The position numbers and the translations under genes were made by a program. From an uncultured Prevotellaceae bacterium (GTDB taxonomy: Bacteria > Bacteroidota > Bacteroidia > Bacteroidales > Bacteroidaceae), in the NCBI GenBank assembly GCA_947303855.1, contig CAMYZO010000034.1, positions 1-32,604 of the forward strand: a stretch of DNA of 32,604 bases, given 5' to 3'. This document shows positions 1-7,751 of the stretch, piece after piece. A model generated the notes under the pieces. That model was not told where the DNA came from. It made no database searches and worked only from the letters and a program-made list of their open reading frames with translations. Each line of letters starts with the position of its first letter. Positions within the stretch are counted from its first letter, which is position 1.

Positions 1-204
1 TCCTCTTCGACCTCAAAAGGTATTTTGGGTGACTCATTCCCGAAGTCAGGAAAAATACGCCCAGGGCAGAGACCAGACATTTTGGTGTAGGATAAAAGCA
101 GATAAAATACGGATAATAATCCGCTAACTTACTGATAATCAGTATCAGGTGTAGGATAAGCGGATAACTGTAGCACAATACAGGGGTACGGTCGCCCTCT
201 TGTG
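1..204. other. Non-coding window edge with short repeats
   Basis: No coding region could be supported here; the 3' end of a gene lying to the left may be present but cannot be judged. The stretch is AT-rich and contains a 12-base direct repeat GGTGTAGGATAA at 84-95 and 148-159. GGATAA recurs at 111-116 and 162-167, and there is a small perfect dyad ACTGATAATCAGT at 131-143. It lies downstream of the minus-strand esterase gene, so it is 3' flanking sequence for that gene. Confidence 0.5.
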
Positions 205-1179
205 TTACTGCCCTCCGAGTCGTGAGAAGTATTCTATCACGTCCTCCCACGTCTTGAATGTGTCGGAACCAAACTCCAGGAGGGTGGCCATGGTGTCGCC
301 CTCCTTTCGTCGGCTGATGAGGTAGTCGCCGTAGAGCAGGTCACGGCGCGGTGTATAGACCGTGTGGCGCCAGGCCGGCACGTTGATATACTCCGCTAAC
401 CAGGCTGTACTGTCTTTGTCGCCCACGAAGTACACCTGATAGTTCTCTATGAGCAGTCTGACTGCTTTCTGACAACTGCTGGCCGGTTTGTCATATCCGT
501 CTTTCAACGTCTCTATACCTATATAGACTATGGGGCGCTGGCGTCTCTCTTGCTGATCGTCGATCCAGCGGATGACGGGCACCACGCTGTGCATGAACGA
601 GTGGTCGTCCATGCGGTGCTCGCCGTGGAAGTGGCAAGCGTAGGGATAGTGCTCACGGAACAGGGTGAAGGTGTCCACCAGGTCGTCGCGGTCGCCGAAG
701 AGACCATAGACGCGGCGGCTGTCGGCATCGTCCAATCCTGCGAACCGCTGCTCCGACACCTCGCGGTATGCCTTCACCAGGGCTTTGTCTACATAGAAGC
801 TCCGGACGCCGTCGCGCCGGGGGTTCTGGAATGTCTGCGTGCCGGTCATGCCGTGCTGCTGCATGGTGTCGGCAATGCAGAGGGCGGGGTTCACGCAGAT
901 GCGGTCGAAGCCGCGCAGCTGCTCGGCATACATGCCGCCCATCGACGTTCCGATAATCAGGTCGGGCTGCTCCGTGGCGCAAAGCTGGCGCAGCAGGTTG
1001 AGAGCCTCCCCGGGGTTGACGGGCAGGTCGGGTGCCAGCACCGTGGCATTGGGCAGCACCGTCTGCAGCCGCTTTACTGTTCCTGACTGTCCGCTGCTTC
1101 CAAAGCCGTGGACGTACAACACCTTCTTCCCCTCGAATAGTTCGGGAAACTGCTTCACATATTGATTCGTCTGTTCCAT
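205..1179 (-). CDS. YqiA/YcfP-like alpha/beta-hydrolase fused to a degenerate HAD-like domain
   Basis: A 324-residue cytosolic protein. Residues 1 to about 210 look like the small YqiA/YcfP esterase family: a YVHGFGSSG oxyanion loop near residue 22, the nucleophile elbow GTSMGG with Ser79, an acidic GDRDD segment, and a DDHSF histidine near the end of the domain. Residues from about 216 resemble the C-terminal half of small HAD/5'-nucleotidase-like phosphatases, including the GDYLI and FGSDTFKTWEDVIEYF features. However, the usual DxDG motif I reads YIGIETL and the usual DDR metal-binding motif reads SRR, so this part is probably not a phosphatase. I chose the ATG at 1179 because a longer reading (to 1269) would run through the promoter box at 1187-1195. 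The substrate is unknown. The esterase assignment is firmer than the HAD one. Confidence 0.75.
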   Translation of the reverse strand: MEQTNQYVKQFPELFEGKKVLYVHGFGSSGQSGTVKRLQTVLPNATVLAPDLPVNPGEALNLLRQLCATEQPDLIIGTSMGGMYAEQLRGFDRICVNPALCIADTMQQHGMTGTQTFQNPRRDGVRSFYVDKALVKAYREVSEQRFAGLDDADSRRVYGLFGDRDDLVDTFTLFREHYPYACHFHGEHRMDDHSFMHSVVPVIRWIDDQQERRQRPIVYIGIETLKDGYDKPASSCQKAVRLLIENYQVYFVGDKDSTAWLAEYINVPAWRHTVYTPRRDLLYGDYLISRRKEGDTMATLLEFGSDTFKTWEDVIEYFSRLGGQ

Positions 1180-1186
1180 ACTGCGT

Positions 1187-1195
1187 GCAAAGTTA
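1187..1195 (-). promoter_or_regulatory. Bacteroidetes -7 box of the esterase gene
   Basis: Reads TAACTTTGC on the minus strand, matching the Bacteroidetes sigma-70 -7 consensus TAnnTTTG. It ends only about 8 bases before the ATG at 1179, so transcription would begin at or next to the start codon and the mRNA would be leaderless or nearly so. Confidence 0.6.
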
Positions 1196-1309
1196 CGAAG
1201 AAATGCGCAAATTCTTTGGTTAAACGCGAAAAGATTGGCAATAGCCTGCAACTTTTCCGGGCTTGGCAACGTCTAACGGGTAGAATGTATAACAATAAAC
1301 GTGTAGACG

Positions 1310-2050
1310 ATGAAGAAAGTTTTGTTTTTGTCAGTCCTTTGCGCCCTGTTGCTGACGGGCTGTAAGTTAGAGAATGTCAATTTCGGCAATGGACGGAAGA
1401 TAGAGCCGAGCAGCCGGATTGTGAAGAATGAGTACCGCCAGCCGGCTTTCGACAAGGTGGACATTGACCTGGTGGCCAATGTGAAGCTGATTCAGAGCCA
1501 GGGCGGCGACTGTCGCGTGGTGCTGTCGTGTCCCGACAACTATGTGGAACTGTTTAAGTTTGAGGTTGAGAATGGCGAACTGGAGGTGCAGTTCGTACGC
1601 GACAATGTGAACATCGAGCCACGGCAGGTAGACATTACCATCTATACACCATCGCTGCGCAGCTTGGAAAATAACGGATTGGCCAGCGTAGAGATGAACC
1701 GCCTGACTACTGACCGCTTAGAGGTTGAGAACTCAGGTGTAGGGTCGCTCTACCTGACAGGACTGACGGTTGGCAGACTGGAGGCAGAGTGTAGCGGCGT
1801 GGGCAGTATGGAATTGGCCGGCCAGGCTGACGATGCCCAGTTGGAATGCAGTGGCGTGGGCAGCATCAAGGCCGAAAAGCTCAGGGCAAAGACTGTGAAG
1901 GCCGAGGTGAGCGGCGTTGGCGGCATCAGATGCTACGCCTCGGAACGTATTGTTGGCGAGGTAAGCGGCGTAGGCTCGCTGAGGTATGGCGGCTCGCCCC
2001 AGCATAAGCAGTTGCAGCGCAGCGGAGTAGGCGGAATCTCTGAATTATAA
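1310..2050 (+). CDS. GIN-domain (DUF2807) lipoprotein
   Basis: 246 residues. It opens with a lipoprotein signal peptide whose lipobox is LLTGC, so the mature protein should be anchored by a lipidated Cys at about residue 18. The rest fits the putative auto-transporter adhesin head GIN domain (DUF2807), a right-handed beta-helix-like fold common in Bacteroidetes lipoproteins. Six SGVG motifs (SGVGS or SGVGG) recur between about residue 140 and the C-terminus, one per predicted coil. The family has no established enzymatic role and is usually described as cell-envelope associated. The gene is divergent from the esterase, and no clear promoter is seen between them. Family assignment is confident; function is unknown. 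Confidence 0.8.
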   Translation: MKKVLFLSVLCALLLTGCKLENVNFGNGRKIEPSSRIVKNEYRQPAFDKVDIDLVANVKLIQSQGGDCRVVLSCPDNYVELFKFEVENGELEVQFVRDNVNIEPRQVDITIYTPSLRSLENNGLASVEMNRLTTDRLEVENSGVGSLYLTGLTVGRLEAECSGVGSMELAGQADDAQLECSGVGSIKAEKLRAKTVKAEVSGVGGIRCYASERIVGEVSGVGSLRYGGSPQHKQLQRSGVGGISEL

Positions 2051-2112
2051 TGAGTTGCGGTTGATATAAGTCAATAAATTGTAGAAACTACACTGATTAT
2101 TCGTGTAAAGGC

Positions 2113-2144
2113 TTGCGTAATTCCATAAAAGGCATTACCTTTGC
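2113..2144 (+). promoter_or_regulatory. Promoter of a short intergenic transcript
   Basis: A TTG at 2113-2115 lies 20 bases before TACCTTTGC at 2136-2144, which fits the Bacteroidetes -33/-7 arrangement well. No ORF starts downstream before the terminator at 2187-2211, so this promoter appears to drive a short non-coding RNA. Confidence 0.6.
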
Positions 2145-2150
2145 ACCGTG

Positions 2151-2211
2151 TTTTTCATAGTATTAGATTTAAGGTTAACAAAGGTTGGGGCTTAGCGAAG
2201 CCCCTTTTTTT
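2151..2211 (+). ncRNA. Putative ~60-nt small RNA
   Basis: A good promoter (2113-2144) is followed after about 45 bases by an intrinsic terminator, with no ORF between them. The predicted RNA has an AU-rich, apparently unstructured 5' part with a TTAGATTTAAGGTTAAC segment at 2163-2179, followed by the terminator hairpin. I have an impression that similar TTAGATTTAAGGTTAAC boxes next to a hairpin occur in other Bacteroidales intergenic regions, but I cannot check this here. Alternatives are a leader or attenuator for the GH43 gene, although that gene has its own promoter further down. Confidence 0.5.
2187..2211 (+). terminator. Intrinsic terminator of the small RNA
   Basis: A 7-bp GC-rich stem GGGGCTT / AAGCCCC with the tetraloop AGCG, followed directly by seven T residues (2205-2211). 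It separates the upstream transcript from the GH43 promoter. Confidence 0.85.
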
Positions 2212-2222
2212 GTGCCCTAAAG

Positions 2223-2255
2223 TTTGGAGGGTAAAGATTTTTTTGCTAAATTTGC
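2223..2255 (+). promoter_or_regulatory. Promoter of the GH43 gene
   Basis: TTTG at 2223-2226 and TAAATTTGC at 2247-2255 with 20 bases between them, matching the Bacteroidetes consensus. It lies about 32 bases before the GH43 ATG at 2287. Confidence 0.7.
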
Positions 2256-2286
2256 AACCGAAAAGTGTTGAACTATAAACAAAAGA

Positions 2287-3822
2287 ATGAAAAGACTTGC
2301 TTTATTGTTCATTTCTGTAGTGTGCTCGCTGAGCCTCTTTGCCCAAGACAGGAATCCCATTATTCCAGGTTTCCATCCTGACCCCAGTATCTGTAGGGTG
2401 GGCGATGACTACTACATTGTGAATTCCTCTTTCCAGTATTTCCCGGGCGTACCTATTTATCATTCCCGCGACCTCATGAACTGGGAACAGGTGGGGAATG
2501 TGCTCGACCGTGAGTCGCAGCTGCCGTTGAAGGATGCCTCGTCGTGGTTGGGCATCTATGCGCCGACGCTGCGCTATAACAATGGCATCTACTATATGAT
2601 TACCACCAATGTGGGCAACGGCGGCAATTTCATGGTGACCGCCAGTGACCCGCGTGGGCCTTGGAGTGAGCCGCTGTGGCTGAAGCAGGAGGGCATCGAC
2701 CCGTCGCTCTATTTCGAGAATGGCAAATGCTATATGGTGAGCAATCCCGACAACACCATCATGCTCTGTCAGATAGATGCCAAGAGCGGTCGGCAGCTGA
2801 CGCCCAGCAAGCCTTTGTGGCGGGGCACGGGTGGCCGTTATCCTGAGGGGCCGCACATCTACAAAAAAGACGGCTGGTATTATCTGCTGATTTCTGAAGG
2901 CGGCACCGAACTGGCCCACCGCCTGACCATTGCCCGTTCGCGGAGCATCGAAGGTCCTTACGAGGCAAACCCAAAGAACCCGTTGCTGACACACTGTTCC
3001 ATGGCCGGACAGTCGAACCAGATACAAGGAACCGGCCACGGCGACTTCGTGCAGACGAAAGACGGACGCTGGTGGCTGGTGTTCCTGGCTTATCGTAACT
3101 TTGAGGGCAGCTACCATCACCTGGGTCGTGAAACCTATATCGCACCTGTGGAGTGGCGGCAAGGTGAGTGGCCTGTTGTGAACAACGGGCAGCCAGTCGA
3201 TACCTTGCGGGTTTCGCAACAACGGCACATACGCACCACCTTCGACCGTCCGTTAGGACCGGAATGGGTGTATATACAGAACCCCGACTCGGCCATGTAT
3301 CAGCAGACGAATGGGAAGCTGCGCCTCCTGGGTGTCCCCAACGGTCTGTCGGAAGACCGCCGTCCTACGTTCGTAGGGCGTCGGCAGGAGAGTGCCGTCT
3401 TCACCGCTGAGACGCGCCTCGACTTTGAGAACTCTGCAGCAGGCGACGAAGCAGGACTGACGGTCTACCAGATCAGCAACGGTCATATAGACTTCTGCCT
3501 GCATCCTACGCGGCAGTCCATGACGGTGGCACTGAAGGTGAGGGTGAAGAGTCTGGGCGTGGTTACTAAGTCGGTCAAGATACCCAATACCTGTTGTTCG
3601 CTCCGCGTGCGCAGCGACGGGCGGATGTACTATTTCGACTACTCGCTCGACGGACGCAACTATAAAGAACTCGACCGGGTGGACTGCGCCCTGGTGAGTA
3701 CCGAGGTGGTAGGTGGCTTTACGGGCGTTGTGCTGGGTATGTATGCCAAGAAAGACGGAAAGAATGTGGGTAAAAGTGACTCGCGTGCCGATTTCGATTA
3801 TTTTGACTACCAAGAACAGTGA
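2287..3822 (+). CDS. Glycoside hydrolase family 43 (xylosidase/arabinofuranosidase type)
   Basis: 511 residues with a signal peptide (cleavage likely after LFA at residue 19), so probably periplasmic or exported. The GH43 five-bladed beta-propeller spans about residues 22-320. Its three acidic residues are recognisable: general base Asp32 in GFHPDPS, the pKa-modulating Asp138 in EGIDPSLYF, and general acid Glu187 in YPEGPHI. A C-terminal beta-sandwich of about 170 residues, typical of beta-xylosidase-type GH43 members, follows. The family cleaves terminal beta-xylosyl or alpha-L-arabinosyl residues from xylan- or arabinan-derived oligosaccharides; which of these applies cannot be told from sequence alone. 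It has its own promoter. No SusC/D genes are adjacent, although a GH31 and a possible GH141 gene lie at the far end of the window. Confidence 0.88.
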   Translation: MKRLALLFISVVCSLSLFAQDRNPIIPGFHPDPSICRVGDDYYIVNSSFQYFPGVPIYHSRDLMNWEQVGNVLDRESQLPLKDASSWLGIYAPTLRYNNGIYYMITTNVGNGGNFMVTASDPRGPWSEPLWLKQEGIDPSLYFENGKCYMVSNPDNTIMLCQIDAKSGRQLTPSKPLWRGTGGRYPEGPHIYKKDGWYYLLISEGGTELAHRLTIARSRSIEGPYEANPKNPLLTHCSMAGQSNQIQGTGHGDFVQTKDGRWWLVFLAYRNFEGSYHHLGRETYIAPVEWRQGEWPVVNNGQPVDTLRVSQQRHIRTTFDRPLGPEWVYIQNPDSAMYQQTNGKLRLLGVPNGLSEDRRPTFVGRRQESAVFTAETRLDFENSAAGDEAGLTVYQISNGHIDFCLHPTRQSMTVALKVRVKSLGVVTKSVKIPNTCCSLRVRSDGRMYYFDYSLDGRNYKELDRVDCALVSTEVVGGFTGVVLGMYAKKDGKNVGKSDSRADFDYFDYQEQ

Positions 3823-3860
3823 ATTAACATTATAAACGTTAAACTTTAACATTAAAATTT

Positions 3861-4538
3861 ATGAAAAAGTATTTTGCTGAACTGTTTGGCACGTTTGTGC
3901 TGACCTTCCTCGGTTGCGGAGCAGCCGTGAGTCTGAACTGTGGTGTTGATACAGCCTCTGTTGTGGGCACCGCTATCGCCTTCGGCCTGGCCGTCGTTGC
4001 CATGGCCTACACCATCGGCGGTATCTCTGGTTGCCATATCAACCCCGCTATCACCCTGGGTGTGTTCCTCAGCGGTCGTATGAACTCGAAGGACTGTGGC
4101 ATGTACATGCTCTTCCAGGTCATCGGCGCCATCATTGCTGCAGCCCTGCTGGCGCTGCTCGTTTCTACCGACCCCGGACTGGCGCGTGGCACGGCCACGG
4201 GTGCTAATGCCTGTGCCTCTGACAACGTCGTGAACGGCCTGGTGGCCGAAATCGTGCTCACCTTCATCTTCGTGATGGTCGTGCTGGGTGCTACTGCCAA
4301 GACCAACGGTGCTACCAACAACTTTGCCGGTCTGGCCATCGGTCTGTCGCTCATCCTGATTCACCTCGTTGGTATCAATTACACGGGCACGAGCGTCAAC
4401 CCCGCCCGTTCCATCGGTCCCGCCCTGTTTGAGGGTGGCAAGGCCCTGAGCCAGCTCTGGGTGTTCATCGTCGGTCCGCTGGTGGGTGGTGCCCTGGCTG
4501 CTTTCGTATGGAAAGCCATTGAGCCTGCCGAGAAGTAA
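3861..4538 (+). CDS. aqpZ: Aquaporin Z-type water channel (MIP family)
   Basis: 225 residues with six membrane segments and two half-helix loops carrying the NPA motifs at residues 61-63 (INPAIT) and 181-183 (VNPARS). The aromatic/arginine selectivity residues line up with E. coli AqpZ: Phe41, His169, Thr178 and Arg184. That predicts an orthodox water channel rather than a glycerol facilitator, because GlpF has Gly and Phe at the equivalent sites. It sits 38 bases after the GH43 stop. No strong -7 box is visible in that gap, so it may be partly read through from GH43. It is closed by a strong terminator. Inner-membrane location is inferred from the family. Confidence 0.92.
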   Translation: MKKYFAELFGTFVLTFLGCGAAVSLNCGVDTASVVGTAIAFGLAVVAMAYTIGGISGCHINPAITLGVFLSGRMNSKDCGMYMLFQVIGAIIAAALLALLVSTDPGLARGTATGANACASDNVVNGLVAEIVLTFIFVMVVLGATAKTNGATNNFAGLAIGLSLILIHLVGINYTGTSVNPARSIGPALFEGGKALSQLWVFIVGPLVGGALAAFVWKAIEPAEK

Positions 4539-4568
4539 CTCGCTACTATTCAATTCCCTGAAGAAGCC

Positions 4569-4606
4569 AAGTGCCAGTTAAGTACTCTTAATTGGCACTT
4601 TTTTTT
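4569..4606 (+). terminator. Intrinsic terminator after aquaporin
   Basis: A 14-bp stem AAGTGCCA-g-TTAAG / CTTAA-t-TGGCACTT with one G·U pair, loop TACT (4583-4586), and a run of eight T residues ending at 4606. It isolates the aquaporin gene from the efflux operon that follows. Confidence 0.88.
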
Positions 4607-4639
4607 GTTACAAGATTCTTTCGTCTAAAAGATTCTTGT

Positions 4640-4647
4640 TACTTTTG
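4640..4647 (+). promoter_or_regulatory. -7 box of the efflux operon
   Basis: TACTTTTG followed by C matches TAnnTTTG and lies 23 bases before the TolC ATG, so the leader would be short. A convincing -33 TTG at the right spacing is not visible. Confidence 0.55.
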
Positions 4648-4670
4648 CAAAGCAAAAGACAAATACAAGC

Positions 4671-6032
4671 ATGACAAAGAGTTTTTTTTCAGTGTCTGTA
4701 GCCGCTTTTTTCTCATTGATGCTCTCGGCACAGACCAAACAATGGACACTTCAGGAATGTATTGACTACGCTATGCAGCATAACATCACGTTGCAGCGGG
4801 CCAAGTTGCAGTTGCAGTCGTCCAAGGAGGACGTCAGTCAGTCGAAGGCCGCGCTGCTGCCCTCGCTCAATGCGTCGACAAGCCATAACCTTGCCTACCG
4901 TCCTTGGCAGGAATCAGGAATGGCTACCGTTACCAACGGTACTGTGAACACCGGCGTTGACAAGACTTCCTACAATGGTTCCTACGGCTTGAATGCCTCG
5001 TGGACGGTGTGGAACGGCAACCGCAACCGCAATCAGGTGAAGTTGAACCGACTGTCAGAGGAGCAGGCAGAGCTCGAAATTCAGGAGACGGCCAACTCCA
5101 TTCAGGAGAAGATAGCCCAGCTCTATGTGCAGATTCTCTACCTGTCGGAGGCCGTGAAGGTGAACGAGGAAAGCTTGAAGACAAGCAAGAAAAACGAGGA
5201 GCGCGGACAGGAGATGGTCAAAGTGGGTAAGATGTCGAAGGCTGACTTGGCCCAATTGTCATCGCAACGTGCTACTGACGAATACAACATCGTGAGCGCC
5301 GAGACACAGGTGAAGAACTACAAACTACAGCTCAAACAGTTGTTGGAGATAATGGGCGACGAGGAATTCGACATTGCCATACCCGACGCCTCTGCCACAA
5401 CTGACCAGTTGGCTTTAGACGAAGTGCCGGCGGTGATGAGCGTCTATGAGCGTGCATTGGCCAGCCGCCCCGAGATACAGAGTGCCGAGATGGCCGTGAA
5501 GAGCAGCGACGTGAGCCTCGACATTGCCAAGGCCGGACACATGCCGACGGTAAACCTGACGGCCAGTGCGGGTAGCAGCACCAATTCGCTGTCCAACAAC
5601 GGGTGGGGCAATCAGATGAAGTACAACTTCAACTCAGGAGCAGGCATCAGTGTCACCATGCCCCTCTTCGATCAGCGGCAGACGAAGACCAACGTTAACA
5701 AGGCCCGCCTGCAGCGTGAGACGAACCTGTTGGCCCTGCAGGATCAGCAGAAGCAGCTCTATCAGACCATCGAGAACTTTTGGCTCGACGCCACTACCAA
5801 TCAGCAGAAGTTCCGTGCCGCTCAGGCTACTGTTGACAGTGAGCAGCAGAGCTACAACCTGCTGCAGGAGAAGTTTAACGTGGGTCTTACCAACATCGTG
5901 GAGCTGATGACGGGCAAGGACCGTCTGCTGCAGGCTGAGCAGAACTGTCTGCAGTCGAAGTATATGACGATTCTCAACCTACAGATGCTGAAGTTCTATG
6001 AGGGGAGACCCACCCCCGACCCCTCCCTGTGA
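4671..6032 (+). CDS. TolC-family outer membrane efflux protein
   Basis: 453 residues with a signal peptide ending near LSAQ (about residue 21). Two repeated OEP halves of long alpha-helical coiled coil and beta-strands follow: WTLQECIDYAMQHN opens the first half, and the second, near residue 250, includes ALASRPEIQSAE. The family forms a trimeric outer-membrane channel and periplasmic tunnel that docks with a MacA/HlyD adaptor. Here it is the first gene of an operon with adaptor, ATPase and permease genes. Its C-terminus is odd: after LKFYEG the last residues RPTPDPSL and the stop TGA at 6030-6032 are encoded by palindromic repeat A, so the insertion has rewritten the end of the protein. The tail should be outside the barrel and harmless. 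Confidence 0.9.
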   Translation: MTKSFFSVSVAAFFSLMLSAQTKQWTLQECIDYAMQHNITLQRAKLQLQSSKEDVSQSKAALLPSLNASTSHNLAYRPWQESGMATVTNGTVNTGVDKTSYNGSYGLNASWTVWNGNRNRNQVKLNRLSEEQAELEIQETANSIQEKIAQLYVQILYLSEAVKVNEESLKTSKKNEERGQEMVKVGKMSKADLAQLSSQRATDEYNIVSAETQVKNYKLQLKQLLEIMGDEEFDIAIPDASATTDQLALDEVPAVMSVYERALASRPEIQSAEMAVKSSDVSLDIAKAGHMPTVNLTASAGSSTNSLSNNGWGNQMKYNFNSGAGISVTMPLFDQRQTKTNVNKARLQRETNLLALQDQQKQLYQTIENFWLDATTNQQKFRAAQATVDSEQQSYNLLQEKFNVGLTNIVELMTGKDRLLQAEQNCLQSKYMTILNLQMLKFYEGRPTPDPSL

Positions 6033-6049
6033 GGGAGGGGAGTGGTTAC
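6008..6049 (+). repeat. Palindromic element copy A (plus orientation)
   Basis: C-rich left arm ACCCACCCCCGA (6008-6019), then stem CCCCTCCCT (6020-6028), loop GTG, stem AGGGAGGGG (6032-6040), then AGTGGTTAC (6041-6049). It contains the TolC stop codon. With copy B in inverted orientation it forms a composite of about 135 bp between TolC and the adaptor gene. Confidence 0.88.
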
Positions 6050-6100
6050 ACCCGCAATAAAAGTAGATAATAACAAAATGTCAAACTAAAAAATACCCCC

Positions 6101-6143
6101 GGTAATCACGCCCCTCCCTATAGGGAGGGGATGGGGGAGAGTC
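6101..6143 (-). repeat. Palindromic element copy B (minus orientation)
   Basis: On the minus strand it reads as C-rich arm GACTCTCCCCCAT, then the perfect 20-base palindrome CCCCTCCCTATAGGGAGGGG (6111-6130), then CGTGATTACC. That final segment resembles AGTGGTTAC of copy A. Its G-rich end GGGGGAGAG (6132-6140) lies just upstream of the adaptor ATG at 6147 and could serve as the ribosome-binding region. The 51 bases between A and B show no ORF or recognisable signal. Confidence 0.88.
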
Positions 6144-6146
6144 TTT

Positions 6147-7331
6147 ATGAAGAACAAGAAATTATGGATTGCCGTAGGCGCCGTCGCGCTGGCTGTCGTT
6201 GCCTATCTTCTGCTTTCAGGCGGCAAGAAGGAGGAGAAAGTAGAGTTTGAAACCGCAAAGGTGGAGCAAGGTGATATCCATACCACCATCACCGCCACGG
6301 GTACCATTGAGCCGGTGACATCGGTGACTGTCGGTACGCAGGTGTCGGGCATCGTGTCGAAACTCTATGTAGACTATAACTCGGTGGTGAAGAAGGGACA
6401 GGTGATTGCCGAGCTTGACAAGACCAACCTGATTAGCGAGCTGAACACTGCCAAGGCTAACCTGAGCAGCGCTCAGAGCACGGCGACCTACGAGCTGGCT
6501 AATTATAACCGGTATAAGACCCTCTATGACAAAGGGCTTGTGTCGGCCGACGAGTATGAGAGCGCCCAGCTATCGTACCGCAAGGCCAAGGAGCAGGTGG
6601 TGACCGCCTCGCAGAGCGTGCAGAAAGCACAGACCAACCTGGGCTATGCCACCATCACCAGTCCTATTGACGGTGTGGTACTGTCGAAATCGGTAGAAGA
6701 GGGTCAGACTGTTGCCGCCTCGTTCAACACGCCGGAGCTGTTTACCATTGCCCAGGACCTGACCGACATGCGTGTCATTGCCGATATTGACGAGGCCGAC
6801 ATCGGCGGTGTGAAAGAAGGACAGCGTGTGACGTTCACCGTCGACGCCTTCCCCGACGACAAGTTCGAGGGTGAGGTGACCCAGGTGCGCCAGCAGGCTA
6901 CCACCGAGAGCAATGTCGTCACCTACGAGGTGGTGATCTCGGCCCGTAACAACGACCTGAAGCTGAAGCCTGGCCTGACAGCCAACGTCACCATCTATAC
7001 GCTTGAGAAGAACGGCGTGCTCGTGGCACCGTCCAAGGCCCTGCGTTTCATGCCCAACGAGGCTCTGCTGCAGAAAGGTGAGGTGATTGAGGACGTGGAG
7101 GCCCCCACGAAGGTGTGGACCAAGGAGGGCAACACCTTTAAGGCTCATAAGGTGGAGACGGGTACTACCAACGGTATGCTGACAGAGATTACAGGCGGTG
7201 TGAGTGCCGGTACCGAGGTGCTGGTCGACTTCTCCTTCAGCGGTGGCGAGGAGGCAGCAGGCCAGCAGGCCCAGAACCCCTTCATGCCGCGTCCGAGGGG
7301 AAATAACAAACAGAATCAACAGAAGAAATAG
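6147..7331 (+). CDS. MacA/HlyD-family periplasmic adaptor of an ABC efflux pump
   Basis: 394 residues. One N-terminal membrane anchor (about residues 6-24) is followed by barrel-sandwich (lipoyl) half-motifs with VGTQVSGIVSKLYVDYNSVVKKGQVIAELD near residues 60-92. An alpha-helical hairpin spans about residues 95-165, then the second lipoyl half (ITSPIDGVVLSKSVEEGQTV), a beta-barrel domain and a membrane-proximal domain follow. The tail is Gln/Asn/Lys-rich. The family links an inner-membrane transporter to TolC. Neighbours (TolC upstream; ABC ATPase and MacB permease downstream) identify it as the MacA-like part of a tripartite pump. Repeats border both sides, and copy C begins immediately after its stop codon. 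Confidence 0.9.
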   Translation: MKNKKLWIAVGAVALAVVAYLLLSGGKKEEKVEFETAKVEQGDIHTTITATGTIEPVTSVTVGTQVSGIVSKLYVDYNSVVKKGQVIAELDKTNLISELNTAKANLSSAQSTATYELANYNRYKTLYDKGLVSADEYESAQLSYRKAKEQVVTASQSVQKAQTNLGYATITSPIDGVVLSKSVEEGQTVAASFNTPELFTIAQDLTDMRVIADIDEADIGGVKEGQRVTFTVDAFPDDKFEGEVTQVRQQATTESNVVTYEVVISARNNDLKLKPGLTANVTIYTLEKNGVLVAPSKALRFMPNEALLQKGEVIEDVEAPTKVWTKEGNTFKAHKVETGTTNGMLTEITGGVSAGTEVLVDFSFSGGEEAAGQQAQNPFMPRPRGNNKQNQQKK

Positions 7332-7366
7332 ACCCACCCCCAGCCCCTCCCTATAGGGAGGGGAGT
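7332..7366 (+). repeat. Palindromic element copy C (plus orientation)
   Basis: ACCCACCCCCAG (7332-7343), the perfect 20-base palindrome CCCCTCCCTATAGGGAGGGG (7344-7363), then AGT. It starts directly after the adaptor stop codon (TAG, 7329-7331) and ends 16 bases before the DUF559 start. Confidence 0.9.
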
Positions 7367-7382
7367 AGAATGTGTTCTATCG

Positions 7383-7751
7383 ATGAGTTATAAGACAGCC
7401 TCTCCTGACAGGTACGGACTGCTTAAAGCGTTTGCACGAGAGAATCGAAAGAAAGCGACACTTGCGGAAACTGTGCTATGGGAACATCTGCGGAATGGAA
7501 TAGCAGGGGAGAAATTCTTGCGTCAGCATATAATAGGTGACTATATTGTGGATTTCGTTTCACGTCATAGTGGGCTTATTATCGAAGTGGACGGTGGATA
7601 CCATTCGGAACCACGCCAACATGAAGAAGACCTGATGAGAGAACAGGATTTGGAGCGAATGGGATACCACGTTATCCGCTTTTCTAATGAAGAGGTATTA
7701 AACGAGATTGAAAATGTAACAGAACAAATAGAACGTTATTTTAATGAATAA
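7383..7751 (+). CDS. DUF559 endonuclease-domain protein (Vsr/PD-(D/E)xK-like)
   Basis: 122 residues, the usual size for a free-standing DUF559 protein. Recognisable features are the N-terminal RENRKKATLAETVLWEHLR helix, KFLRQHIIGDYIVDFVS with Asp57, IIEVDGGYH with Glu68, Asp70 and His74, and the tail GYHVIRFSNEEVL. The family has a Vsr-like restriction-endonuclease fold with an acidic active site; its biological role is not established. The gene lies between inverted palindromic repeats inside an efflux operon and its 3' end (AATGAATAA) overlaps the ATPase start by 8 bases. Lower GC than its neighbours suggests a separate origin. I infer that it may act on the flanking repeats, much as REP-associated transposases do for REPs, but nothing in the sequence proves it. 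Confidence 0.85.
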   Translation: MSYKTASPDRYGLLKAFARENRKKATLAETVLWEHLRNGIAGEKFLRQHIIGDYIVDFVSRHSGLIIEVDGGYHSEPRQHEEDLMREQDLERMGYHVIRFSNEEVLNEIENVTEQIERYFNE

